Source: Parabacteroides sp. PFB2-10 (lineage in GTDB: Bacteria; Bacteroidota; Bacteroidia; Bacteroidales; Tannerellaceae). From it: a DNA stretch of 64,000 bases. The position numbers and the translations under genes were made by a program. How positions within the stretch are numbered: the first letter of the stretch is position 1; each line of letters opens with the position of its first letter. The stretch spans positions 186,001-250,000 of the forward strand of contig NZ_JARXWI010000003.1 in assembly GCF_029893085.1 (NCBI RefSeq). The letters run 5' to 3'. The notes beneath the pieces were generated by a model that searched no databases, was not told the origin of the DNA, and saw nothing but the letters and a program-made list of their open reading frames with translations. Shown here piece by piece: positions 34,717-43,103 of this stretch.

Positions 34717-37154
34717 GAGCAATTTACTTTCCACTCAATGACACCCCCCGAATAGCCTTTGCGAGCCACGTCCACCACCTGGGGTCCTTTCTCTTCCGAT
34801 ACATTATCGGTTTTAGGGCGCTGGAGTTGGGCTACAAGTTTCAGTTCGGTTGTCGTCACAGGATCGAAAGTCACTTTGTTATACTTGTTTATTTCGGTAC
34901 CATAACCGGATGGATTTTTCACCTCTTTCCATGTATTGCCCTCTTTGTAAAGCAATTTCCAGGATTCCGGTTCTTTATAAATGACATCGTAATGTTCAAA
35001 AGCCAACCAGTAAACCTCCACGCTGGAGACAGTCTCCGGCTGATCGAACTGGTAGCCGATGCTCTCTTCAGTTCCCGATTTCAGCCACCAGTAGTGATAA
35101 GGTGTGTTGATATCGGCCGAAGAAGAGGGTTCGAACTGATCGTTGAAACCTATACCATCGATCTGCTTCGCACGGGAAGCGATGGTTGGTTCGGGCTTGA
35201 TGATCGCCTTTTCGTTTGTTTCGGGCGTCCACACCACCAATTGTCCCTTTCCGCGGTTATTCCAGGCACTATAAGGCACCGCCTTGAAGGTGAAGGGTTT
35301 TTCGCCCTCTTTTTCTACCATATGAGCCTCGCCGGTAAGCACCACCACGCCGTTGAGCATATTTTTATCATACTGAGAGGCTATTTTCACTCCACGGGGA
35401 ATCACGATATCGAAAAGAAATTCTTTCGGCTGATCGATACTTTCCAATGCATATAGGATAGGACCGCGTTCCATAGCCAACAAACCCTCGTCGTACACCG
35501 CTTGTTCACACGCCTGCACGCGGCGAACCGGCATATCCAGATGAAGAGATACTATATCGCCGGCTTTCCAGATACGTTTGATAACCGCATAACCATCCTG
35601 CTTTTTCAGGTTGATCTTCTTTCCGTTTACAGCAATAGTAACCGCAGGCTGCTCCTCATCTACATAGCGGTAAAGATCGGTCGGAACCGGCTGATCCGTA
35701 GCCCATCCGGGAATACGCACCATCAGGGAAAAGGTCTTTTCCTCCGAAGGATTGACTGTGATCGCCACATCGCCATCCCAGGGATAGTCGGTTTGTTGCA
35801 AAAGTTCCACCTTTATTCCGTCCAGATCGACCAAAGCGCTTCCCTCCGCATACATATTGACAAACAATTTGTGTTGATTGACGGCATAGGCATAACCCGG
35901 CACAGAAGCCATAAAGCGGGTCACATTGCCCGGACAACAGGCACAACCAAACCACTCCTCGCGCTCATGCACACCGTTGGATGCCATCGGATTGTCGTAA
36001 AAGAATTTATCGCCACTCAGGGAAACACCCGCAATCACACCATTATACAAAGCACGCTCCATCACATCGATGTATTTTGATTCGCCCGTAGCCAAAAACA
36101 TACGGTGATTCCAATACACATTCGCAATAGAAGCACAAGTTTCGCAATAGTTATTAAAATTATTCAATTCATAATCCGGGCCAAAGCCTTCACCCTGCGG
36201 ACGCGAGCCAATCCCGCCGTTCAGATACAGTTTACGACCGGCCATATTATCCCACACCCGTTTCACAGCATGAAGCAATTCAGCGTCGCGCTGCAACATA
36301 GCCACATCGGCCACACCTGAGTAGAAATAGCCTGCCCGTACGGCATGTCCTACGATCTCATCCTGTTCGAGAACCGGCTTGTGGTCCTGACTGTAGATGC
36401 CCGGTTTGCGTCCGTTCGACAACCGACCTGCTTCATCCACAAAATAGCGAGCCTCGTCAAGGTATTTCTGTTCGCCCGTCACATTATAGAGCTTTACAAG
36501 CGCCATTTCAATGATAGGATGGCCGGAAGGGTACTTGATCTGCCCTTCGCCCAAGCCAAATGTTTCACATACCAGATCAGCATTCTTCAAAGCCACGTCC
36601 AGGAGCGTCCGTTTGCCTGTCGCCTTATAATGAGCTACAGCCGCTTCATACAGATGTCCACTGTTATAAAGTTCATGGCTGTTGATCCGTTCCCAGCGCG
36701 ATTTACCCCACCAACGCGACAGACGTTCGCATTTGTTGGTCACGCAGGTAGTCAGATAACCGTCAGGTTCCTGGGCGGCAGCAATCAGAGTGATCACACT
36801 ATCCAGGTATGCATCCAATTTCGCGTCGTATTTTACGGCTAATGAATAAGAAGCGCCTTCAATGATTTTATAAGGGTCGGTATCGTCAAAAGAGAAATCT
36901 CCCTGATGTTCACCCTTTATCAATCCGCCGGCCAAAGCGAAATTATCGAAACGGCCATTGATCTCGCACTGATGAAAAGCCGAAGGGATAGATACCGTAC
37001 GGTTGATTTCAATACGCGGAGCCCAAAAATCATCTGTAAACCGGACATTTGTAAAGGCCACTTCATGAATCGGCACAAAATCCTCCTCCTTATTGTTCAT
37101 ATCGCAAGAATTGAAGAAAGCAACCGCCAGTAAAAGTTTTATTACATTCTTCAT
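34704..37154 (-). CDS. GH127 (DUF1680) hydrolase, lipoprotein copy
   Basis: 816 residues. The signal peptide ends in a lipobox (AFFNSC) followed by DMNNKEED, an acidic tail that suggests surface display, in contrast to the soluble paralogue at 28641-31040. The catalytic set is kept: CETCASIAN near residue 338 and GCACCPGN near residue 404. The last residues (NCSTLR) are encoded by the arm of an inverted repeat, so the C-terminus may have been replaced when the element arrived. It lies 41 bases after GH97. Expected activity is beta-L-arabinofuranosidase or a related one. Confidence 0.87.
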   Translation of the reverse strand: MKNVIKLLLAVAFFNSCDMNNKEEDFVPIHEVAFTNVRFTDDFWAPRIEINRTVSIPSAFHQCEINGRFDNFALAGGLIKGEHQGDFSFDDTDPYKIIEGASYSLAVKYDAKLDAYLDSVITLIAAAQEPDGYLTTCVTNKCERLSRWWGKSRWERINSHELYNSGHLYEAAVAHYKATGKRTLLDVALKNADLVCETFGLGEGQIKYPSGHPIIEMALVKLYNVTGEQKYLDEARYFVDEAGRLSNGRKPGIYSQDHKPVLEQDEIVGHAVRAGYFYSGVADVAMLQRDAELLHAVKRVWDNMAGRKLYLNGGIGSRPQGEGFGPDYELNNFNNYCETCASIANVYWNHRMFLATGESKYIDVMERALYNGVIAGVSLSGDKFFYDNPMASNGVHEREEWFGCACCPGNVTRFMASVPGYAYAVNQHKLFVNMYAEGSALVDLDGIKVELLQQTDYPWDGDVAITVNPSEEKTFSLMVRIPGWATDQPVPTDLYRYVDEEQPAVTIAVNGKKINLKKQDGYAVIKRIWKAGDIVSLHLDMPVRRVQACEQAVYDEGLLAMERGPILYALESIDQPKEFLFDIVIPRGVKIASQYDKNMLNGVVVLTGEAHMVEKEGEKPFTFKAVPYSAWNNRGKGQLVVWTPETNEKAIIKPEPTIASRAKQIDGIGFNDQFEPSSSADINTPYHYWWLKSGTEESIGYQFDQPETVSSVEVYWLAFEHYDVIYKEPESWKLLYKEGNTWKEVKNPSGYGTEINKYNKVTFDPVTTTELKLVAQLQRPKTDNVSEEKGPQVVDVARKGYSGGVIEWKVNCSTLR

Positions 37155-37195
37155 ATTTCAAATGTTTTTTTGTTAATCACAATATCTGCCTTGCA

Positions 37196-39184
37196 TTAGT
37201 TTTTCTTCCGGAGTGCGAGAGCAAATCCTCCACCCGGCGCCAAGGAAACCTTTAACTTATCGTTCCTGGTTGCTGTAAACATCTCTTTTTTATAATCAGA
37301 AGCCTGTCTGTCGGCATTGACTCCATCTTTAAACAAGGTGGCTTCATAATTTGACCCACTGAGGAAAGAGAGGTCGACTTCCAGCTCCCGCTTGTCCCAG
37401 TTCGTCATACCGCCAATATACCAGTCGTCTCCTACTCTGCGAGCTGTAATGATATATTCGCCTAATGTTCCACTAAGGATACGTGTCTCGTCGATACCCG
37501 TATTTGGTATACTCGTTATAAAATCAGTACATTCCTGTTCTTCCCTATAAATGGTCGGATTGTCAGCCAGCATAGTAATGGGAGAATCATGCACGATATA
37601 GGTAGCCAACTGATGGCAACGGGTTCCCTGGCTCATCGGATTATTATAGATATCCTTGAAATCGGCCTTTGTCGCATTGCGCATAGCTCCCGGAGTATAA
37701 TCCAATGGCCCCGCCATCATGCGGATATAGGGCATAATGACGTCGTACTGCATCATGTCTTGCGCGACCGTACTCCACTTCACCTCTTCCATGCCAAATA
37801 CACTCTCGAAATTGATAATATTCGGATAGGTGCGGTTCAGTCCTGTCGGTTTATAGAAACCGTGGAAGTTGAGCGTCAGTTTATGTTTCGCGGCCGCTTC
37901 AGCAAGACGATAGGCCATCTCCACGGCCGTCTGATCATCGCGATCCAGAAAGTCTACTTTAAATCCTTTCACGCCTAAGGCGGCATATTTCCGGCAGGCC
38001 TCTTCCAATTGTTCGTCCAGGACATTGAACACAGTCCACAGAATAATATCTACATTTTTGTTATTAGCGTATGTTATAAGTTCAGGGAGGTTGAGATCAG
38101 GAATCACGGTCAGCATATCACCCCCTTTGGGATCATACCAGCCTTCATCCAGAATAACATAAGGTATATGGTTTTCCGAAGCAAAATCGATGTAATATTT
38201 ATAGGTCTGCATATTGATACCGGCTTTGAAGTCGACTCCGTAGATACCCCAGTTATTCCACCAGTCCCAGGCCACCTTGCCACCTTTCACCCAGGAATAG
38301 TCGCCAATGCGGTTCGGGGAAGCCAAGGCATACACCAGGTTATTCAAAGGCATGTCCGTATCTTTTTCGGAAACGGCTAATATGCGCCAGGGGAAGCTGC
38401 GCGTACCTTCCACGTTGGCTATGTAATCAGTACGCTCTGCCACATAGGTCATATGCCGCCATGGATAACGATCCATACGGGAAGGATAAGCAGCAAACTC
38501 GCCTTTCAGGAGCGCGTTTTTCCCATCCCCTCGGATAAACATACCCGGATAGGCTTCCAAATCGGATTCGGTAATCGTCAATTTGATACCATTTGCGTAG
38601 TCGATGGTAACCGGAAGAAAAGCCACCCTGTCCGGGTTTGCTTCGGTTAGTTTTGCTTTTGTGTATAAGTTCTGAAATGCCATCGCATACGGATCTTTTC
38701 CTTGGGCAGCCGTAGAATAGGCTCTATACGAAAGATGATCTTCCGCAAAATGAAACTCGGCTATTTCATCTTTGACAATAATGGGCTGCTTGAAGGTAGT
38801 GTAAAAGCGATAAGCAATCCCTTCATCATAAGCACGTATACGGACACCGTAGTTACCCCGGAAAGTGATATCCATCTCATTGTAAGAAACGGCAAAGGAA
38901 CTCACCCGATAGTTCGGAGAAGTGATTTCTTCGTTGACCAATCGTGTCTTTCGCTTACTCACGCGTGCATCCTTTCCCAGCGTCCTGTCTTCCAGAAGCA
39001 AGCCGATCGTACCCTCTTTTACCAATACCTGTCCGTCGTGTGTCAGGGTATAGGAGAGTTGTTCGCCGGCTGTCAACGTTATTTCCAGTTTCCCGTTGGG
39101 CGAGGTAAGCGAATAAGCATTACCTGCCGCATGAAGCGACAGGCAAGCCATGAAAAACAAAAAGACTAAAGTGTATTTATTCAT
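37196..39184 (-). CDS. GH97 glycosidase, retaining-type
   Basis: 662 residues, normal GH97 length. The signal peptide ends at SLHAA. An N-terminal beta-sandwich (YSLTSPNGKLEITLTAGEQL) is followed by the TIM barrel with AWDWWNNWG and YVILDEGWY. Asp411 in GFKVDFLDRDDQ sits where the retaining GH97 enzymes (alpha-galactosidase type) carry their nucleophile; inverting SusB-type enzymes have a Glu elsewhere. Retaining members include alpha-galactosidases and, as I recall, a beta-L-arabinopyranosidase from Bacteroides, which would fit this locus better. It starts 20 bases after the zincin gene. Confidence 0.88.
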   Translation of the reverse strand: MNKYTLVFLFFMACLSLHAAGNAYSLTSPNGKLEITLTAGEQLSYTLTHDGQVLVKEGTIGLLLEDRTLGKDARVSKRKTRLVNEEITSPNYRVSSFAVSYNEMDITFRGNYGVRIRAYDEGIAYRFYTTFKQPIIVKDEIAEFHFAEDHLSYRAYSTAAQGKDPYAMAFQNLYTKAKLTEANPDRVAFLPVTIDYANGIKLTITESDLEAYPGMFIRGDGKNALLKGEFAAYPSRMDRYPWRHMTYVAERTDYIANVEGTRSFPWRILAVSEKDTDMPLNNLVYALASPNRIGDYSWVKGGKVAWDWWNNWGIYGVDFKAGINMQTYKYYIDFASENHIPYVILDEGWYDPKGGDMLTVIPDLNLPELITYANNKNVDIILWTVFNVLDEQLEEACRKYAALGVKGFKVDFLDRDDQTAVEMAYRLAEAAAKHKLTLNFHGFYKPTGLNRTYPNIINFESVFGMEEVKWSTVAQDMMQYDVIMPYIRMMAGPLDYTPGAMRNATKADFKDIYNNPMSQGTRCHQLATYIVHDSPITMLADNPTIYREEQECTDFITSIPNTGIDETRILSGTLGEYIITARRVGDDWYIGGMTNWDKRELEVDLSFLSGSNYEATLFKDGVNADRQASDYKKEMFTATRNDKLKVSLAPGGGFALALRKKN

Positions 39185-39204
39185 GAAAAATCTTTTTTAG
39201 TGTG

Positions 39205-41253
39205 TTATTGAATGATTGTTGTCCCTGTCAGTTTAATCTGATAGGGCCATTCTTCTACGCGACTGGAATTCAAAGTAGCATGTGATGTCGGGGCGCCCAT
39301 TACCACTACCCAAAGATAGGTTGTTTTTTCGGGCACAGTAAAGGTAGCCTGACCTTCTGTTTCAGCATACGTTTCACTATACACCCGCTCTCCGGTACTT
39401 GTCAGAGCCATAAAGCCATAGCGCCAACCGGCTTTATCCAGATTATAAGCGCTGTATCCTTTCGCACCGGCAATACCTTTAAAGTCGAGCGTCACCTTGG
39501 TGCCTGCCTCAGGTACTTCCAGGCGAATACCATTGTAACCATAGTTTTGAGGGCAATTCTCTTTTGCCACCTGATACCAGCCGTCATCCAATGCATCCAG
39601 CTTTGTTTTGTGCTGATTGATATATGGAGCGGAAACCGTACGGATACGATCCATATCCCAAGTCATAAAACGAAGGTATCCCCGGTGTAATTCGTCGTTG
39701 AACGCGGCCTGTGTCAAGCTGGCATATCGCTTGTATGTCGATACGATATCTTCCTGCCCCTGCACACTACGCCATAGATTACCGATCACATCTTTTCCAT
39801 GAAGGCTTGCCCAATATTCCAACACAAAGGGAGAATGATACATATTGGTTTCATGCAAGAAGGCATTGTGGTTTTTCTTCATAAACTCTACCAGATGGTA
39901 ATTCTCAAAAACAATCCAGTTAGAATAGTATTGCCACAGCATATACTGGGAGGTCATTTCAAAGATACTGCCACCGGGGAAATTGCGTCCTTTATCAAAA
40001 CGGACAATCTCCTGGAAGGCGTGTCCCATCTCGTGGGCAATCGCTCCATACGGTGCGTTCTTTACCCGGTTAGGGGTGATCCACATAGCTCCTACCTTAT
40101 CGTCTGCACTTCCTCCGTAAACCGTCCCTTCATCGCTATAATAAAAGAAAAGAATCAATCGATAGTCATCAGAGAGCGAGTTTCCTTTTTCTGCAAATTT
40201 CAGCTCATCGCGGAAGAAACGGTACATCTTTTCCGCTTCAGCCATCAAGTCACGCAAGGGAAAGCGATAGTCCGAATTACTACATGTCTCCGGATCACTG
40301 CCGAATTGAGGTTCCCAGAAAGCCACCAGATTGGGAGTTTCCATCATCCGGTGAACACTGAACTGGCTGTTTGGATTCTGGAAATCATTAGATCCCCCAC
40401 TCCAGTTAGCCAGGTCCTTGCATACCCATTTCGGGAAGTAGGTTACTTTTCCACCTTCTCCTTCTACTTCATCCCATTTATCGTCAATATTTACTTCACA
40501 GGTAGCCTGCGTATTCAAAAACGCAGTCTGTATCTTCGTTCTTTTGTTAACCTGATGAGGAATATCTTTTATCTCGCGGGAGGGAGTATTGCCTATTTGC
40601 AGAGTTATATCCATCCGCGCAGACTCTTTCGGCGCAAAAATATAATCAGAGACCAATTTACCAGTTGTTTCTGTTAACAAGAAAGATCTTTCATCTTTCC
40701 CACTTCCAGTAACAACGGTTCCTTCCAACACATTCAAAGAGGTATAGTTAACAGAATAGGCAACTGTCAATGTCTTTCCGGTTCCCACATCGTCCGTTTC
40801 CACATAATCGATTCTGGCTACAGCATGCGACAGCCTGACATCATATTTATCCTTGGTTATAGAAGTGGTCACTACGCCGGAAAAGGCATCTGTCGGTTTC
40901 GCCTTTTTATTCATAGTAACCGCCTTCAGGTCGGAAACATTATAAAAATTATTAGCGCTTCCTACCTCTCCGAAATCAGCCCAAAATACACATGTATAAG
41001 TTTTGGAAACATCCAGATTGACCGTAAAAGAGCCATGGGTTTGTTCCATTTGGTTGGAGGCTGAAAACATATTTTGAAGATTCCCGTCTGTATCATAAAT
41101 AGCCAGGATATATCTGGGCTCTTTATCTGCAGAGATGCTTTCGGTTGTCACATTGAAAACAAACTGCTGCATGATAACATCTTTCTTATCATCATCGCTA
41201 CAAGCACTAAAGACCAGAAGGATAAACAGAATATTTAAAATTGTCTTTTTCAT
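39205..41253 (-). CDS. Gluzincin-like lipoprotein with N-terminal fimbrillin-like domain, paralogue B
   Basis: 682 residues. The lipobox is VFSAC with the acidic SDDDKKD after it, a strong surface-export signal. Residues about 28-255 form a beta-rich domain like DUF6562 or Mfa/fimbrillin-like modules (RYILAIYDTDGNL, CVFWADFG). Residues about 270-680 are the zincin core: HEMGH at 407-411 and Glu432 in FEMTSQ, 21 residues later, then HSPFVLEYW. It lacks nothing visible of the proposed zinc site. It is the first enzyme gene after SusD1 and is separated from it by two hairpins. The N-terminal domain may bind the cell surface or substrate. Peptidase activity is inferred. Confidence 0.65.
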   Translation of the reverse strand: MKKTILNILFILLVFSACSDDDKKDVIMQQFVFNVTTESISADKEPRYILAIYDTDGNLQNMFSASNQMEQTHGSFTVNLDVSKTYTCVFWADFGEVGSANNFYNVSDLKAVTMNKKAKPTDAFSGVVTTSITKDKYDVRLSHAVARIDYVETDDVGTGKTLTVAYSVNYTSLNVLEGTVVTGSGKDERSFLLTETTGKLVSDYIFAPKESARMDITLQIGNTPSREIKDIPHQVNKRTKIQTAFLNTQATCEVNIDDKWDEVEGEGGKVTYFPKWVCKDLANWSGGSNDFQNPNSQFSVHRMMETPNLVAFWEPQFGSDPETCSNSDYRFPLRDLMAEAEKMYRFFRDELKFAEKGNSLSDDYRLILFFYYSDEGTVYGGSADDKVGAMWITPNRVKNAPYGAIAHEMGHAFQEIVRFDKGRNFPGGSIFEMTSQYMLWQYYSNWIVFENYHLVEFMKKNHNAFLHETNMYHSPFVLEYWASLHGKDVIGNLWRSVQGQEDIVSTYKRYASLTQAAFNDELHRGYLRFMTWDMDRIRTVSAPYINQHKTKLDALDDGWYQVAKENCPQNYGYNGIRLEVPEAGTKVTLDFKGIAGAKGYSAYNLDKAGWRYGFMALTSTGERVYSETYAETEGQATFTVPEKTTYLWVVVMGAPTSHATLNSSRVEEWPYQIKLTGTTIIQ

Positions 41254-41263
41254 GGTTTTATAT

Positions 41264-41299
41264 ATCCTCCATAGTGCTTGCTTCAGTACTATGGAGGAT
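41264..41299 (-). other. Stem-loop 1 between SusD1 and the zincin gene
   Basis: A 12-bp perfect stem (ATCCTCCATAGT with its complement at 41288-41299) and a 12-base loop just upstream of the zincin start. There is no clear U tract, so an mRNA-processing or stabilising structure is more likely than a full terminator. Confidence 0.6.
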
Positions 41300-41339
41300 C
41301 TTCTCTTTGAAGTTTCTATTAATCAAATAGTTTTATGAC

Positions 41340-41367
41340 AGATAGAGATGGCGAACCATCTCTATCT
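41340..41367 (-). other. Stem-loop 2 between SusD1 and the zincin gene
   Basis: A 12-bp perfect stem (41340-41351 with 41356-41367) closed on the minus strand by a TTCG loop, 19 bases after the SusD1 stop. Only a weak T-rich tail follows. It could act as a partial terminator or protect the 3' end of the SusCD message. Confidence 0.6.
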
Positions 41368-41386
41368 TTGGGAAAATAAAAATTAT

Positions 41387-43078
41387 TTATTCATAAGGAG
41401 CAGCATCCAACGAAGGCGACCTTCTCAATTCACTGCGTGGGATAGCCATCCAGTAGTTCTTGGGAGCATAGAAATTCCGTGTTTCGATCGGTGTCTCTTT
41501 AACAATATATTTCTTGCTTCCGTCTGACATTTTCTTAATGTCTAAACCGATGATCGGTTCTTTATAGATAGCTTCCGCAGTTTTCCAACGACGGATATCA
41601 AACCAACGCTGTCCTTCGAAAACAAGTTCAATCTGACGTTCATATTCATAATCTGCCCAGATATCAGCTCCGGTTGCCGGAGGCATCAAGGCACGCTCAC
41701 GTACCATATTGATATATTTTAAGGCTTCCGCATTATTCCCTAACTCAATTTGACATTCAGCATAGTTCAGATAGAATTCAGCCAGACGCATCATAATGCC
41801 CGGTGAGGTATGAGCAGCTGTTCCTTGATCATCATAATCGGGATCCAACCCTTTCTTTACCAGATAACCTGTCTGAGTAGCATTCCACCAGGCAGAACCT
41901 TCGCGGCTGTCCCTTCCGGCCACAACACCTTTTTCGCCCGGAACAAAGTATTCTACTTCCCGGTTATCACTTCCATAGCCCCACATTGAACCGTCCAAAA
42001 TAATAGAGCCTTCCAAACGCAGGTCGCGATCAGCCCATGGATATTCGTCTTCACCACCTTGTACATACGGGCTACCATCGGTCATCTGGAATTTCATTAC
42101 AACATTATGTGTTGGCTGGATTGTGCCCCAACCACCATAGCCGTTTCCTGAGCCGCAAGGAGACTGATGCAGGAATGTCTGGTTAGTGCCTACTGTTCTT
42201 TTTCCATCAAACAGTTTCTGGAAAATGATTTCCGGGTTTTGCGGATCATTGAACAGTTTTGTGTAATCAGCCGAAGAGCTAACCGATTTCAGGGAATAGG
42301 CATTCAGGTCGATAACGGCCTTATTGGCAGCCGATGCGGCCTCCCATTTGCTCCGGGTAGGATAGTTTGCATCAAACAGCGGACTGGCGGCAAACAATAA
42401 CGTTCTTGCCTTCAGCGCCATTGCTGCTCCTTTGGTTGCGCGACCGAAGTCACCGGCGGAAGCATAAGAGACCGGCAACATACTGATTGCCTTATCACAA
42501 TCTGCCACAATAAAGGCAGTTACATCTTCAATAGAAGCTCTTGTTTCAGTAAATTCTTCCGTATCGATAGAGAATGTTTTATCAAGGAGAACCACTCTTC
42601 CAAAGATATTATACAACTGATTATAGAAAAAAGCACGCAAGAAATGAGCCTGTCCGGTCAATTCTTCTTTCCATACATCGTCACCGTCATTGACAACAGG
42701 CACATCAGCTATCTTTTCAAGAAATGCATTTACCTGCTTAATAGCGCCATAATAATAGTTCCAGGGATTCCACATATCATCATCCCATCCGAAACCGGAA
42801 ACATCAGGAGAAATATATCCCTGCCTTACATTGTCTGTTCCATAAAGGTGCATTTGATAGATCTCTTCCGTCAAGCTGGCATACCTGGATCCTTTTCTTG
42901 ACTCCGGCATTATCTTTGTATATGGGGTATTCAAGTAGGCTTCTGCCAATGCCAAGTCACCCCACACAGCAGCATCACTATATGAATCCATCGGATCTAC
43001 ATCCAACACATCACAAGACACGATATTGAAACTCGCCACCAACGCGATTCCATATATAATATAGTTTTTTATCTTCAT
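41387..43078 (-). CDS. SusD-like surface glycan-binding lipoprotein (pair 1)
   Basis: 563 residues. The lipobox is FNIVSC. The SusD/RagB tetratricopeptide core is visible: LTGQAHFLRAFFYNQLYNIFG and, near the C-terminus, the conserved LAEFYLNYAECQIELGN and FEGQRWFDIRRW. It forms the lid of the SusC barrel on the cell surface and binds oligosaccharide. It starts 25 bases after SusC1. It ends before two hairpins that may set the ratio of SusCD to enzyme messages. Confidence 0.92.
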   Translation of the reverse strand: MKIKNYIIYGIALVASFNIVSCDVLDVDPMDSYSDAAVWGDLALAEAYLNTPYTKIMPESRKGSRYASLTEEIYQMHLYGTDNVRQGYISPDVSGFGWDDDMWNPWNYYYGAIKQVNAFLEKIADVPVVNDGDDVWKEELTGQAHFLRAFFYNQLYNIFGRVVLLDKTFSIDTEEFTETRASIEDVTAFIVADCDKAISMLPVSYASAGDFGRATKGAAMALKARTLLFAASPLFDANYPTRSKWEAASAANKAVIDLNAYSLKSVSSSADYTKLFNDPQNPEIIFQKLFDGKRTVGTNQTFLHQSPCGSGNGYGGWGTIQPTHNVVMKFQMTDGSPYVQGGEDEYPWADRDLRLEGSIILDGSMWGYGSDNREVEYFVPGEKGVVAGRDSREGSAWWNATQTGYLVKKGLDPDYDDQGTAAHTSPGIMMRLAEFYLNYAECQIELGNNAEALKYINMVRERALMPPATGADIWADYEYERQIELVFEGQRWFDIRRWKTAEAIYKEPIIGLDIKKMSDGSKKYIVKETPIETRNFYAPKNYWMAIPRSELRRSPSLDAAPYE

Positions 43079-43103
43079 GATAATTTAATTTTTACTATTG
43101 ATA

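Noticed and set aside
34491-35456. 321-codon plus-strand frame through repeat D into GH127
   Set aside because: Antisense to the GH127 3' half, and the start is inside the repeat. GH127 motifs on the other strand settle the coding strand.
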